Below are positions 22,005 to 34,244 of a stretch of 64,000 bases of DNA, one piece after another; the stretch's first letter is position 1, and each line of letters starts with the position of its first letter. Both the position numbers and the translations under genes were made by a program. The notes under the pieces were generated by a model. The model was not told where the DNA came from and did not search any database. It worked only from the letters and a program-made list of their open reading frames with translations. The stretch spans positions 3,286,001 through 3,350,000 of the forward strand of contig CADCXC010000003.1 of the NCBI GenBank assembly GCA_902806595.1, given 5' to 3'. The DNA is from Pyrenopolyporus hunteri. Lineage: Eukaryota > Ascomycota > Sordariomycetes > Xylariales > Hypoxylaceae.

Positions 22005-25000
22005 CAGCCGCAGCAGCACCAGCACCAGCACCAGCATCACCAGCACCAGCAGAAATCAGCTGCAGTGACCCCGTCATCCATGGCACCCTGTCTATCGAAC
22101 CCGCTGCCGACAGTAGGTTCAATAGGGCCCACTACTACACTTCAGGTCCGACCGAACGGCGCGGGTCCTAGAGGTCTCACCGAGGAACAGCGCCAAAAGC
22201 TACAGAATATTGCCATGCCGACGCAGCTTCACTATCGTTCCCCCAAGAGCGAGGCAAGTCCCGATTCGGCCGGCCCCATTTACAAGTCTTCTTCTATATC
22301 GTCCCCTGAAGATCAGAACGGGTCTTCTAAGTCAAATAGTCGCAAGCGAAAGTCATCAGCCGAAGTTGACGAGGAAGATGAAGACGATCTCGATAGCCAT
22401 CAACCGGTGAAAAAGACGGCACATAACATGATTGAGAAGAGATATCGCACTAATCTCAATGATAAGATAGCAGCTTTGCGAGATAGTGTGCCGAGTCTAC
22501 GCATCATGTCAAAGAGCGCGAGGGGAGAAGACACGACTGAGGACAGAGAGGAGCTGCACGGTTTAACACCCGCGCATAAGCTTAACAAAGCAACGGTTCG
22601 TCCCCATCCACCCCTCTACCTAGGGGGCGTCATAGGTAACTAAACTCCACACAGGTCCTTAGTAAAGCTACCGAGTACATTCGACATTTAGAGAAAAGAA
22701 ACCTTCGGCTTGTCGATGAGAATTCCGTAATGCAGCAACGAATAGCCGCCTTCGAGAAACTCTTCATGGCGGGCGCGATGAACGGCGCAGTTAGTCCCCT
22801 ACAGCAAGCGACACCGTCCACGCCCATACAATACTCCCAAGAGCCCAATGGGTACCCGAACTCAGCTATGGCCACACCTAATCAGACGGATCCGCAAGGC
22901 ATGATTCAAGTACCTGATAATATGAAGCGTATCATCGCCGCTCAGTTGGCAACAGGCCAACCATATCCGGTGCCGCAACAGCCTTTCAGAGCCAACTCCA
23001 CTCTGATACGTCAACAACATATCCAACCGCAACAGCATCACATGCAAGCAAGAGGTTGGCAGAACGCAGGTCCTTATATCGGAAAGCTAATGGTTGGCTC
23101 TCTGGCTGGGCTGATGCTTCTTGAGGCGGTTCGGGAGAATGAGCAGAGCAATGAGACGCCCGAGGGCCGCGGTCTCTCTGCTTTACCCATACAACTCCTC
23201 AGATTACTTACATCCTCGCTGAGTATTAACTTCATGGGGTATTACGTACATGGTGCACGGGTATTCTACTTGATCAAGGTTGTATTGCTACTCTGTAGTA
23301 TAATATGGGCCGTTGTTCCCTCACTCATGGATCGCAGACTACAAAATGCACAAGACCATGAACAACAGAAGCCAGCCTCCTTACAGGCGGTGCCGTCCTT
23401 GGCGTCACCTATTCATGTGCGCCGTCAAGCCTGGCTCACTGCTATCCAGACGGTCTGGGTCCCCCGGCACAATTTCTTTCTTGAGGCTGCTGCGCTTTGT
23501 CTCAAAACGCTGAAGCTGAGTCTGAGGAATCTCATTGGAATCCATGGCTACCAGATGCTGACGGGTCTCACCGAAGATCAGGAGCTCGCCCGTGTCAAGG
23601 CATGGTCGATCGCTCTGGACGCCCAACTCGCCGGGGGCGATATCGAGATTAGCAAGAGTAGGCTAACATTAACCCTGCTCGCTTCTGGGACTCTCCCCAC
23701 CACCCCTTTGCGACTAATGCTCAAGGCGCTCCATATTCGAGTTCTCTTATGGGAAGTCAGCCTCTCCGGTGTCCAGCTCGGCGTCTTCAACGTCTTCGCG
23801 TCGAAAATAGCCAGAAAGAGATGGAACGAGGCAAAACAACTGCACAGACTCCTCACACAGCTTCGCCGTGGCGGCCAAGAACAGTCCGATGATGAACTGC
23901 CTGATCATCTAGCTGCCTTGCTTGAACAGGATTGTGACGTAGTATTGAACCCCAGCATCGTTCAGAGGGCGCACAATCTTGCTTGGAATCGCCCGACGGA
24001 TTACGATGCGATTGGAATAACCGATGGCATGGATACCGTAGTGGATGATCTGGCAGTCCGCTCGCCAATGGATGCAGTCGCAGCTTGGTGGTCAAATATG
24101 ACGTTGCAAGGTGCACTTACGAACAGCCTTCTAATACAAGACGAAGACGACACAAGCACGCTCCAACGAGTTGAAGACGATGTGTCGCTAGCTATCAGAA
24201 CTGCACCGATTGGATCCCTCGCCCAGAATCGTGCCTTAGTTGCGCGCGCACTACTCTTTGAGGAGAAACGAAACATAAATATCATGGCTGCGTTACAGGC
24301 CATCGGGCCTGTAACTCCAGTTCTTTCGTCGAACAACCCCTTAGGCAACCCTACCCGTGTCGCGGCATCTACGTCCCCCACCCCTATTAAAGTACTTCCA
24401 CCTTCGCTAATGATGACCACCGAGATGCGTACTTCTCTCCTATGCGCAATGGCCATAGCTCATCTACAGAAATTTTCGCCGCCCGAAGAACCGGTCGACA
24501 TCTACGGCGTAATTGATCAGATCCATCCTATCAGCGACATGGGTTTGCTTGGCTACACCGCAACCTTCAAATTAATGGACCGGCTCGCTAGCCACGAATT
24601 TGCCGCCGAAGCCTGCGCCGACACTTTGGAGCGTCTCTCGGGCACGTTACGGATATGGACCGGAAAGGATTGCGGGCTGGAGCAAGAAGTCAGGCACCAA
24701 ATGGTTGAGCGATGCTTGGCTGTGACTCGTGGCGTTGTAGGGATGGGTATCGACACTGACACTGGCTATGGCAGCAGTAAGTATCTCTCCTTTTTCGGTT
24801 ACCGTTAAATCGGTTATCATCCGAGCGAAAGTGTTCCCAACCCCCAGATTTCTTCCTTTCCAGCCATGGAGCCACGTGGGACCGGGACCATTGATACATG
24901 ATTATGTTTCTGTGCCTAGTAACTAACGCGTACACGTTGCAGTGAGCGACAACGACGACGAACAGGACATATTAACCGACTCAGGGATAGGCAAGCAACG

Positions 25001-25031
25001 ACTTTCGACTGCCGGCCCAGAAGTTGCGTAG
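21717..25031 (+). CDS. SREBP-type bHLH membrane-bound transcription factor (SrbA/Sre1 type)
   Basis: Three exons, 21717-22595, 22655-24776 and 24943-25031, encode 1,029 residues. Both junctions restore conserved text: NKATVLSKATEYIRHLEKR in the second helix, and GYGSMSDND near the C-terminus. The bHLH (about 232-312) contains EKRYRTNLNDKI, with Tyr243 in place of the usual basic-region Arg, the diagnostic residue of SREBPs. Two hydrophobic helices at about 436-452 and 497-518 fit the ER hairpin that precedes proteolytic release. The remaining ~500 residues match the fungal DUF2014-type C-terminal region in position and size. In fungi SREBPs control sterol synthesis and hypoxia adaptation. A Gln/Pro/His-rich tract lies at about 86-112. 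The small third exon is easily missed; without it the protein would end in intron-derived residues. No Scap-like gene is seen nearby. Confidence 0.93.
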
Positions 25032-28007
25032 TGCTCATGATGCGACGCCTTGGTCCTATAGATCTAAGCTAGTCTAGGAAAATCCTTAACCATATAAAGA
25101 CACATCTTATTTATCTAGCCTCAGGCGTCCCTCGCGGCGAAATGATTTAGATCAGCCGGGCTAGCTTCTCTTAGCTCGAACAAGGGAAATCATATTGACG
25201 ACATTAACGATGACCAAGTACATGAAGCTGCTATTCATACGCTCTGCTAATTTCGCCAATTCGCTACATACCTATACAAACCCGTTATTTTATCATCATG
25301 TGCGGGATCGGTACAGTTACACATGAAGGGGGGAATGGTCCGGCCTCAAAACTTCGGGGCGTTCTGGGAAAAGCGGAATATGTGTTTACGGTCCTCGATG
25401 GTAGAATGGACAGACCAGGAACTGGCGCTTTTCGAAGATATTAGAAAAGGAAAAGGGATGGGTTATGGGCACTTCTACGTCTACAACGTGCCTCGAAATC
25501 GCATGAAGTACTGAAATAGTACATATATAACTAGGTACCTAGGTAAATAAAGCAACTTCTTTCGGTTGTATTTTCCGTATTCTATATTCCCAACAAGCTA
25601 CGCCCATAGATAGGCCTTGCCGCGGCTTGAGTTGCGAGGATATGCATAACCTCCCCTGCCCTCATGCTTAACCATAGCATGTACCCAGTCAAAATGACCC
25701 GTCAACCCGAACAATGCAAAAAGCCGGGATCAGCTTGAACTACCCGGTCGACGCTTTACATAGTAATCCCATCCTTTATCCCCCACATATGGCCGGCATG
25801 CCAGTGGCCCACGACGTAGGCGAGTCGCACGCGCAGTGAGCCGTCGCCGGCAAGCTAGTGGGAAGGAGGTTCCAACCTGGAAGAGACGCCGCTCCGTGGT
25901 CCTATGACGCCTTGCCGCATGACCCAGTACGTAGATTAATTCTATCTAGCATCTGGGGATGGGTTATCTTTCTTTTAGCTTAATGGAAAGATGGCCTTTC
26001 CTTTCAGACCAGGCATCGCGGCCCCCCTCCACGAGTCCACTCATCGTCTCACGGCGGAAGAAGTTGCGCGATATACACATGTATACCTCACATACGGTAC
26101 ATGCCTCATACACACGAGTGCCTACTAGGTAGGTAGGTATGTTATGTATAAGCATGGAGGAGGCAAGTCCTGTGGTCTTACTCAGCACTCTTTATATCTA
26201 GACGAGTCGAAAGAATGCAGATCTACCTTCTCCGTAAGCCGAAGCATGGGACCGACCCACACGCACCAAGCTGACCGAGCGAGGTCCTCAGTCAGGAAAG
26301 AAAAGAAAAGGAAAGGAAAGGAAAAGAAGGGTTAGAAGGATCGGTAACCGCCATTTCTTTCTAGCCCTATGAGGCGATACCCCCCTCCTCCCTCCCCAGG
26401 TTGGCGGTATTTAACCACGCTTATATTTGACGGATGGGGTGGCGAAATCGAAGGTGAGCAAGCGGAATATAACATCACGTGTATGAGCCCCCGTTGCATA
26501 CACGGCTAGAAGAGCCAAGCTAAAGGTTGGATGCTTCAGATTTACCAACTGCTTCCAAGTATGAGGAATGTATCGTACGTAGTCCTAAAAGGGTGGCTTA
26601 GAGCTCAATTGTTGTTTTCCCCCGGCTTTGACCTAGTAAGAAGCTTAGCTGCATGCCCTCCATACATGCCCTTCATGCATGTAAGGATGTGTTTGTAGCA
26701 ACCTAGTAAACTACCTACCTAGGCATATGCAGCGAGCAAGCGCTCGGTTCGTTAAGGATAGCCAAAGATGCCTGAGTGGGCCACGGTCGAGTTTACTACA
26801 TAGACCCGAAGATTACATCAGGCATTGGTGAGTATCTTGCTTCGGCGTGGAAATTTGACGGCGGAAGTGAGAATGATATAGCATTGATGGGTTCCGAGGG
26901 CAGACTTGACGTCAAGTATTGACCGAGGTTAGCTTTATTGCTAGTCCCACGTCGGTTAATGGGGAGTTGTATATATCAACGGCCGAGGCATTGTGCCTAC
27001 ACGTTCGTTACCACCCCGTAAGCCCCCGGCTCATAGGGGTGTCTTGTAGAAACGCCTACAGAATGTGCAATTAGGAAGGGCTTCCTGTTAAGAGGGACCA
27101 GAGCCAAGGATAGAGCTCTCTCGATGACCTACTTTAGGTCTGAAACCCCGAACTACTCGCCGAATGTGCTCTGGAAGCTTCAGGACGTTTCGCCACCGTC
27201 CTAAGTATGTAGATAGCCTGGGGACTAAGGAATCCAGGACACGCAAAAGACTGACGAATAAGCATGGCTCAGTGAGGCTCGTGAGGCTTGTGGGGCTGCT
27301 GACAAGGCCATTTCTTGAGATATATTATTAGTATTGCTAGCAGTATATACCCGCACCTTCTCGAGCGTCTAACTAAACTAGGAACTTCCGAGTGGGCTTT
27401 CAGTATGCCTACAGCCAACGTGGGACTCCATATCCGTTCATCCAGGGAGTGCGCGCTTCAACATCCGCAAGTTTGGCTTTAAAGAGTGAATGAGAGCGTG
27501 GTCGTCTGTCCTACATACGCCGACTCGGTTTTCTATACAATTGCTGAGAGGCTGTCAACAGCATCTCATCTATAACCGTAGATGATAGGTGATCCGGGGA
27601 TGAAGTCACCCACGATAACGACTCCCCGGAATGTCAAAAAAAAGTGTGATATATAGCAAGATGGCGTAAATACGATTTGCTCGGAGTGATGCTCTTGTTG
27701 GAAAATGACAAATGCGACTCTAGGATCCTGAAGATATTCGTTTATCAGGCCCTGATTTCCTTTTTTTTTTAAAAAAAAAAATCGTTATGTCGTGGGGAGA
27801 ACGTCTTCACGATAATTCATATAGCCCCTAGTGGATCGTTTTCCCTCTCGTCCTTATATATATGTAGGTATTTATACGTATATACTTAACACACCTCTGT
27901 CTTAACCCTGAATCGACTTAGGCGCTCACCCGTTCAGGGAGGGATTATACGGTTTTGTCGCCGTTCATTGTCGCGCCGACCGGAACATCTCGGCTGGCGG
28001 ATTAGCT
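25032..28007. other. Intergenic region, no supported gene
   Basis: About 3 kb between the SREBP gene and the CIA30-like gene. Two short overlapping frames at 25299-25514 are the only ones with a plausible ATG, but neither is recognisable. Noted sequence features are (A)nG-type purine repeats at 26297-26335, a 14-bp palindrome containing TGACGTCA at 26904-26917, and a T10-A11 palindrome at 27761-27781. A TAGGTAGGTAGG run is at about 26125-26142. I see no RNA gene. Confidence 0.45.
26904..26917. promoter_or_regulatory. Perfect 14-bp palindrome containing a TGACGTCA (CRE) core
   Basis: ACTTGACGTCAAGT is its own reverse complement. The core TGACGTCA is the classical ATF/CREB bZIP site. It lies about 1.9 kb upstream of the nearest + strand position and beyond the 3' end of the CIA30-like gene, so no target gene is obvious; function is inference. 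Confidence 0.4.
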
Positions 28008-28822
28008 TTAGCATGCCGCAGGCTTTTCCCTGATCTCGATGGCCGCGATATATTCAAGGTCAAGCCTGAAAGGACCCTGCTGATCCCCAAAAAAACTTCA
28101 GAGACTTTAACGGTACAGGCCATAGAGATTAACTCACGGACATAACACAAACCTTCGTATCATGATACCTATTCGTTTGATTTGGTTTAAACGTAAGGGT
28201 TCGGCATTCGGGCATGGTCTACCTCGATATGTGGGCTCCAAATCTCCCCAGAAGAGGGTGGTGACTTGGGCGTCGCTGGGTACGAAGTCGTATTCCCAGC
28301 TAACAGTGCTCTCTTCCCCGCCATCTGGACGTTTCGAAGGGATCTCATCCTTGACGACGACGGTGTACTTCTTGCCGTCGCTATGAGCTACGCCGAGGGC
28401 CAACCCCTGAAAATCGAGCAGATCCCAACACTGCAGGCCGTCAGTCCGTTGCGATGCGAAGCCAGCTCCTCCAAGGGCCGCGATGTCTAGGCGGCCACGA
28501 AAGGAAGCTACGGTCGAGTCGGCGGAGCAGACGAAGTAGCTCTGGCTTTCGCCTCCCCGTACCCGATCATCGGAAGAGCTCCAGACGTGCTCGTTCCAAG
28601 GCCGTTTCCCTTCTTCCTCTCTTATGTTTTAGTGAGAAATTAGTACAAGGACGGAATGCGCTAGGGAGTGATATATACGCCTATAGCTATATATAGACGT
28701 ACACACACACACATATATATATATATATGATATGTATATCCTTTATAAGGATGTTGAGTTCGGAAGGGTGGGTAATTGGCTTACTTATGGCCGCCGAAGA
28801 GGTAGAATATAGCTTCGCTCAT
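28008..28822 (-). CDS. CIA30 domain protein (complex I intermediate-associated protein 30-like)
   Basis: Three exons on the minus strand, 28822-28785, 28620-28153 and 28095-28008, encode 197 residues with phases that agree. The introns are 164 and 57 bp. The CIA30 fold signature is clear: LFGGHK followed by KRPWN, SSSDDRVRGGESQSYF, LGGAGFASQR, VVVKDEIPSKRPDG, STVSWEYDF, LEPTYRGRP, and IKRIGIMIRSFFG across the second junction. Family members assist assembly of mitochondrial complex I, although many short fungal CIA30 proteins lack a mitochondrial presequence and have unknown roles. None is apparent here, so a cytosolic protein is possible. The middle exon contains no ATG; the start comes from a 12-codon first exon, with the LFGG motif supporting it. 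The acceptor at 28620 is the least certain point. Family assignment is firm; the exact role is not. Confidence 0.85.
28702..28729. repeat. (AC)n(AT)n microsatellite within the first intron of the CIA30-like gene
   Basis: An ACACACACAC run continues directly into ATATATATAT. It falls inside intron 1 (28621-28784), which may explain why that intron is longer than others in the window. Confidence 0.8.
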
Positions 28823-30391
28823 CTTTCTTCCTATTGATGGCTTTCTTAATATCTTACTATGTAGTCGAATACCCTATATCTTATCTGAAGTAAGCTGAAG
28901 TATGTTTAAGTGAATTGAGGTAAATAATCGAAGTAAATAAAATAGGTCTATTGTGCCGTTGGGGCTCGGGAAACGAGATCAACGCACAAACGTCTGGTCT
29001 TAAAGAAGTTACGTCACAACTTTTTCGCCGTCATACAAGTACTTAGGTATGTAATACAACCTCGTAGGCTGGTCCGATACGGCAAGGTTTACGTAGGTTC
29101 GTCATGTCTTTCTTTTTTTTTATATATAGGTATATAAAGAATGTATTTACCTATTTATTTACGTATTCGAGGCAATTAGGTAGGTAGTTATATAGGTATT
29201 TTAGAATCATCATCGTCATCGTCGTCTTTTTCTTCTTCCTCTTCTCCTTCTCTCCCCCCCCAACTAATCCACCGATTTCTATTATCTCTCAACCACCCTT
29301 CCTCCCTTTCCTATTTAGGAAATAACACTCGACATATCGTCATGCGGTTTAGCGATTTAATGACTCGTCGTATTCATACGTCCGCTTCCTTGGGCTTTTG
29401 GATATGCACGCCAGCACCTAGCGACTCCGCGTCAAACCTGCAGGCGTTCCCATGTGAGAGAACCGGGTCCGTAAAGCGAAGTCGGACGCGGACATCGCAT
29501 ACGCGAACTTCCAGCAACGCTCTCACGGGGTCTAAATTCTTAGTAACACCCTCCCCAATCTGGCCGAGAGTAGTAATCAATCTTGTTTAACGGCTCTCGG
29601 TGCCTGCTTTTACTTGGTCCATCCAAGACCATTATCCAGGACTACTAGGTGCAATCCTTTGCCACCGGCCTGGCTTGGGACTGTTCCCTTCGGATCGTCA
29701 ACGCTCAACGTAGTCGTACCAGACGTGATGCGAGCTGCTTGGTAGTTCGTTTTTGTCATTACTTAAAACCATAGTACGGATAGCGCTGGCCGACGATATC
29801 CTTATAATAACCTCGTTGACGCTACAGAGGACTTACGCCCAGAGTGGCAAGCATCCAATGTAGATAAAACGGGCCGAAACTCGGCTTAGACGTGTTAATA
29901 ACGACAGCGTAGGGGTTCGCTCAATTTGGTGTCGGCGGGCCTTGACTGGGAGATAGCTTCGATTCTTTATCAATGTTAAGCTGCTTGACCTAATCCGCTA
30001 GTACCTCACCTCCATCTCGTAGCGGTCATGAAGCCCTCAATACATACGTAGGAATGCTGAAATGTTTGCAATCCCCATCTGAACGTAGCCGTGCCAATCT
30101 CCGTCTCGTTTGCAATATTTCACTATTTTGGCATGAGCCGTGTATGCATAATCTCTAAGGTTATGTGAAAAATTCCCGTCAAAGCAACACCACGCTGTAC
30201 CTGGATATCCTTGAACCAACTATATGCACCTAGAGACGAGCCCTTCGTCCCAATGTATAAAGAATATCTCGTTTCCGCCGCCCCCTGAGATAATAACATG
30301 ACACATTCGCCCGTGATCCCGTCCTCGTCCTCGTCCTCGTCCTCGTCTTCGTCTTCGCGTTTCCGCTCTCGTCTTGCTCCTTTAACCCTGT
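28823..30391. other. Intergenic region, no supported gene
   Basis: About 1.6 kb between the CIA30-like and bZIP genes. It holds A/T-rich low-complexity DNA (28880-29180), GATGAT/TTCTTC-type triplet runs at about 29208-29245, and near the bZIP stop codon a TCCTCG hexamer repeat. A frame at 29342-29590 has no recognisable product and a shadow on the other strand. Confidence 0.45.
30320..30358. repeat. TCCTCG/TCTTCG hexamer tandem repeat in the bZIP 3' flank
   Basis: Four copies of GTCCTC are followed by two GTCTTC variants. The block lies 34-72 bp beyond the bZIP stop codon, in the probable 3' untranslated region. It would read as Glu-Asp repeats only in a frame left behind when the last bZIP intron is ignored. 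Confidence 0.75.
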
Positions 30392-31363
30392 CTACGAACG
30401 GCGCTGCCCGAGGCCGGGAGACCCGGGCATTGAGAGTGGTGTCGTAGGGTAGTCGTAGCCGGCCTCCGAGCAACTTGCCGAGTGTTCGTACGAATGTGAA
30501 AGCGGTGGAGTCTAGCAACACCGATCAGCTACGTGGTTCTCGGCGGGAGTAAGCGCGCACATGACTCACATGAGGGTTGGAGTGGTCGTATGAGTTTTGG
30601 GCGTGGACGTCCATCCCGGGCACGAAGCCGTAGTTCATATACGAAGACATGGACTCCTCGGCGGGGTACGTTTCCCTCTTGATAGCATCGTGGAAATGTG
30701 TCATGGGTGGGAGAGTGCAGGGGACGCTCGAAGCCATATAGCTGGGATAGCTTTCGCTAGTGGTGATTGGGTGGTGGTAGGGCTGAGGCGAGTTATACGG
30801 GGGCAGAACCATCTCGTCGGGTGGAGGGTATGCCGAGTAGCTCATGAACGGCGGTGTGTGAGACCTCTCCCTGTCGTCATACGCGTGGCTAAATAGTATC
30901 TCGTCGTCATGGTTCATTGGCGGGGTGAACTGGGGCGGTTGTACAGGCTTCTGAGGGGCTGCGATGGACTTTTGCGCCTTGGACGAGCTCGTCTTCTTGG
31001 TATTCCGGGTGCCGCCGGACTGGGACTGCTTCTCGCTTCCTGTGGGAGAGGAGGCGTCGTCCGAGGTGCCGGCGCGCCTCTCGAGGTCTTCCAAACGTCG
31101 CTTGAGCTTCTTGCCTGGAGAATCTGTTAGGATAGCAAGTTCAAGGGAGGGAGGGGAGGACGCGAGGCTGGGTGGGACCTACGGTAGTTACGCTGGGCGA
31201 TCCGGTTCTGTATCCGCCTGCGCTCGGCGAGGTCCGATATCTTGGTCCAGTCCTCGTCGGGGTTGGCGGAACTGGAGAAAGCGCTGCTGGTCCCGTGTGC
31301 CGAATACTGCCTGGGGGCCGGGGCGGCAGGATATGAGTATTGGTGTTGCGGCATGGCGTACAT
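30392..31363 (-). CDS. bZIP transcription factor with short zipper
   Basis: Three exons on the minus strand, 31363-31183, 31114-30570 and 30511-30392, encode 281 residues. The first junction rebuilds the basic region RIQNRIAQRNYRKKLKRR (N53-x7-R61, the bZIP invariant). The second joins SNPH to TPPLSHSYEHSASCSEAGYDY and then TTPLSMPGSPG, a C-terminus typical of a conserved Sordariomycete bZIP group. Ignoring that intron gives a false C-terminus. The zipper is very short: after the basic region only LEDLERRAG is evident before Ser-rich sequence, so dimerisation may be weak or use another surface. The rest is Pro/Ser/Tyr-rich. The target genes and process are unknown; I assign no symbol. The ATG at 31363 is followed by a second in-frame ATG three codons later. 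Coding status and bZIP identity are secure. Confidence 0.92.
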
Positions 31364-31517
31364 TGCTTATGCTTAGCTCTTCTCTGGCCGACGGCTAGCA
31401 CGTGTGCCGTTGAAGACGAGCAGGTAATAGAGTAGGAGACCGGGGGGTAGGGGAGAGAGACGGAGAGAGACGGAGAGGGAAGTGGATATTAGGACGGCGT
31501 GAGAACGGGTGGAAAGC

Positions 31518-31665
31518 TTGTTGGTGTTGGTGGTGGTGGTGGTGGTGGTGCTGCTGCTGGTGCTGCTGTCGTTGTTGTCGTTGTCGTTGTTATTGTTGTT
31601 ATCTATCAGCTGTTATCGCCGCTGTGGTTGTTGCAGTAGTTGTAGTTGTTGTAGTCGTTGTTGAT
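31518..31665. repeat. Triplet-repeat tract (GGT/GCT/GTT) in the bZIP 5' leader
   Basis: Read on the + strand this is TTGGTGGTGGTGGTG, then CTGCTGCTGG and TTGTTGTCGTTGT units. On the transcribed minus strand it becomes CAA, CAG and CCA triplets some 150-300 nt upstream of the bZIP start codon, so it is probably within its promoter or 5' leader. Confidence 0.8.
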
Positions 31666-32821
31666 AATGAACGATTACTTCAGAGCTAAGCACTGACGAG
31701 CCGAGATGGTGGAACACATCAACTTGGAAGCGGGAGGAAGGAATCTAATATATACAAGAGAGGCGCCTTCCGGCCATGGTCCATGGAAGCTGCGTTCGAG
31801 ATGGCAGAGCACCGCTAACCCCCCCAATCCTCGATGACAGGGCCCTGGCACGTACATCCATTGGCGTAGTGTGCAGAATGCGCAGCGCAGGACGCAGGAC
31901 ACATAGATACTCTACATAGATACATGCACAGATGTAGTACGTACAAGACTTTCATTACCCTACATGTATACCTCGTACTTATTACCTACCTGGGTATATT
32001 GAGTAGGATACATCGATACCTACCCAGGGTACCTAACTCTGCCACCTGCATGCACGTACGTGTAAAACATGTATCCAAGGTACGTATCTAGAGTACGTAT
32101 TTATCAACGAGGGCATGGGTGCGGCTTCGATAGGCATTCAAATGCGAAGATGGCTTCTATGCACCTGATGCATGCCCGCTCTTTCAATGCAACCTCGTTT
32201 GGAGGATGGGGGGTCTGGGGCCACTGCCAGACACTAGAGACAACCGCGCCTCGAATCCGAGGGAAGACGTAGTGGGCGATCCTCGGGCTGGAGTACGGTC
32301 AAGAACTCGTGCGAGAAAGTGGAAAGAAGGGGATATTAGACAGGGGGGCAAGGACAAGGGGGGGGAAGGGGAGGGGAGATCAAAGGGAGGGGCGTGTTTT
32401 GCAAAAGTACATTCTGTACATATGCATTTAGCACATACGCACCACTTTTACACCACACCCTATAATATATACCCAGGTAGGTATATATTTATTTACATGC
32501 AAAGAACGGCCCTACAAACCCTGCTAACCTTACCGACCCCTACCGACATGCATTGCTAGGGCCCTATCCAGCCAGCAAAACCCCCATGTGCATTACCTAC
32601 ATCGGTAAGTATTGTATCAATCGCGCGTTATTTGTATGTAGGTACTCTCGTATATCTTCATATACACTACCCGACGGGGTTCCCTAAATTTGCCCGAATT
32701 CGAGCTGCTTAGGAACGGCTCACGCAGAGTACAAAGTACGGAAGTATCGCGCATACCGTCAGTCCGACTAAAAGCAGCGATGGCTTAGCGGTCCACCTCT
32801 TCCCTGCGAACCCACCAACTC

Positions 32822-32960
32822 GTAGGGCTGGCTCTGGCTCTCGCGCTGGCTCTAGCGCTGGCTCTAGTTCTGGCTCTAGTTCCTAGTTCTGGTTCTAGTT
32901 CCTAGTTCCGGTACCTAGTTCTGGTACCTAACTCTGGTCACCTAACTCTGGCTCCTCCTG
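32822..32960. repeat. Degenerate tandem of GGCTCTAG/GTTCTAG/CCTAGTTC units
   Basis: Short CTGGCTCT, CTAGTTCTGG and GTTCCTAGTT units repeat with drift over about 140 bp, changing gradually along the block, the usual pattern of a slipping minisatellite. Confidence 0.7.
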
Positions 32961-34244
32961 GCTCTGATCGAGTTACTGAAAGCGTATTAGGCTATTTGGA
33001 AGGGATGCGATGGATTTTACGAGCAGACTAACCTATGAGCTGAATGGTACAACGATAGCGAAGGTTAGCTAACCGCTTCGATGCGAAGGTGGCTCTTCGA
33101 ACCCTAAGATTAAGCTTGAGGCAGTGCGTGCACAGCAGATCGTACACACAGTCCAATGGGATAATCCAAGTAATTTGAAAGAATCTGCCCGCTAAATCCG
33201 GGCCATCGTCTACGTAACTGGGGAGTTATAAGCGTTCATCAACTACCATCCTCAGGGCCGGCAAAGCAAAGCAGGGGATATGGCAAAGGACATGGCAAAG
33301 GACATGGCAGGCTAAGGATGAGCCGGGGATAATGATAGAGCAGGGTCCCCTCTTTTTCTGGATCGTTGTTGTTGGGTAAAAAGCCGTGAGCCATGAGTTA
33401 TTGCGTACACTGACCACTCGCAGTCGAGATCTGGTCGAGTTAAGTCCTAAACCCGCAATTACTTATCACTTGACGCTCGCCCTTCGCTTGACGAGCCTTG
33501 CTGCCTTGGGGTTTGCTCGGATAATGATACGAATATAACTTTTTTCTTGTTATTTATTCATTTATTTATTTACTTATTTACTTATTCATTTGTTTTAAAC
33601 CTTTTTTTTTTTCCTTAGTAAACTTCTATTCCCTTTTTGGCGATTACTTATCATATAATGCGCGTGGAATTCCCAGTCCTAGAAATGATAAGCGAGGGGC
33701 GTTACCAGAACACATGATTTAGAATCCATGCAGAGACTTAAGATAGTCGCGCGCAACTCCCGGTGCGGTTGTCGTCAGCATCATCATCGCCACTATTACC
33801 ACCTAGCATTGAATAGCCTTGCAGGCGATGTCTGTATCGGTTAGATGCTTATGTATTTGCGATTTGAACACCGAAGGTAGAAGCAAAGAATACTGATTTA
33901 GGCACAGAGAGAGAAAGAGACAAAAAAAGAAGAAGAAAAAGGACAACCGAGCTAGACTGTATTACTCTGCAGACTTTGAATTACTCAATTGATAGGTATC
34001 CCCTTCGGCTGTGCTGGCTGGGGATACGGAAGGTCCGTGAATTCTCCGGCCAATGGGGCGTACTATCGGTATTCCACCGAATCCAAAACCGTGGCTGGTG
34101 AAGATTCAAGTCCTTCTAGAAGAATATCCGGAATATGGAAGAGGAGGCTTAGACATCCCCAGGACTCCCCCATCGGAGCGATCATGCCCGGTAAGGGCGG
34201 CTGGACTTTGGATTTTCTATCTTTGGCCCCCAATCGCTAACCGG

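Noticed and set aside
25299..25514. Two overlapping short frames beginning near 25299 and 25323
   Set aside because: They share the same bases in different frames. One starts MCGIGTVTHEGG, reminiscent of class II amidotransferases, but stops after about 43 residues with no active-site context.
26930..27060. Possible solo LTR with TATA-like core
   Set aside because: I could not find a matching TG...CA boundary pair, target duplication or second copy in the window.
30123..30521. Independent 132-codon ORF with an acidic Glu-Asp repeat
   Set aside because: It is the wrong frame of the last bZIP exon plus 3' flank; the in-frame reading gives the conserved ending TTPLSMPGSPG and a stop at 30392.
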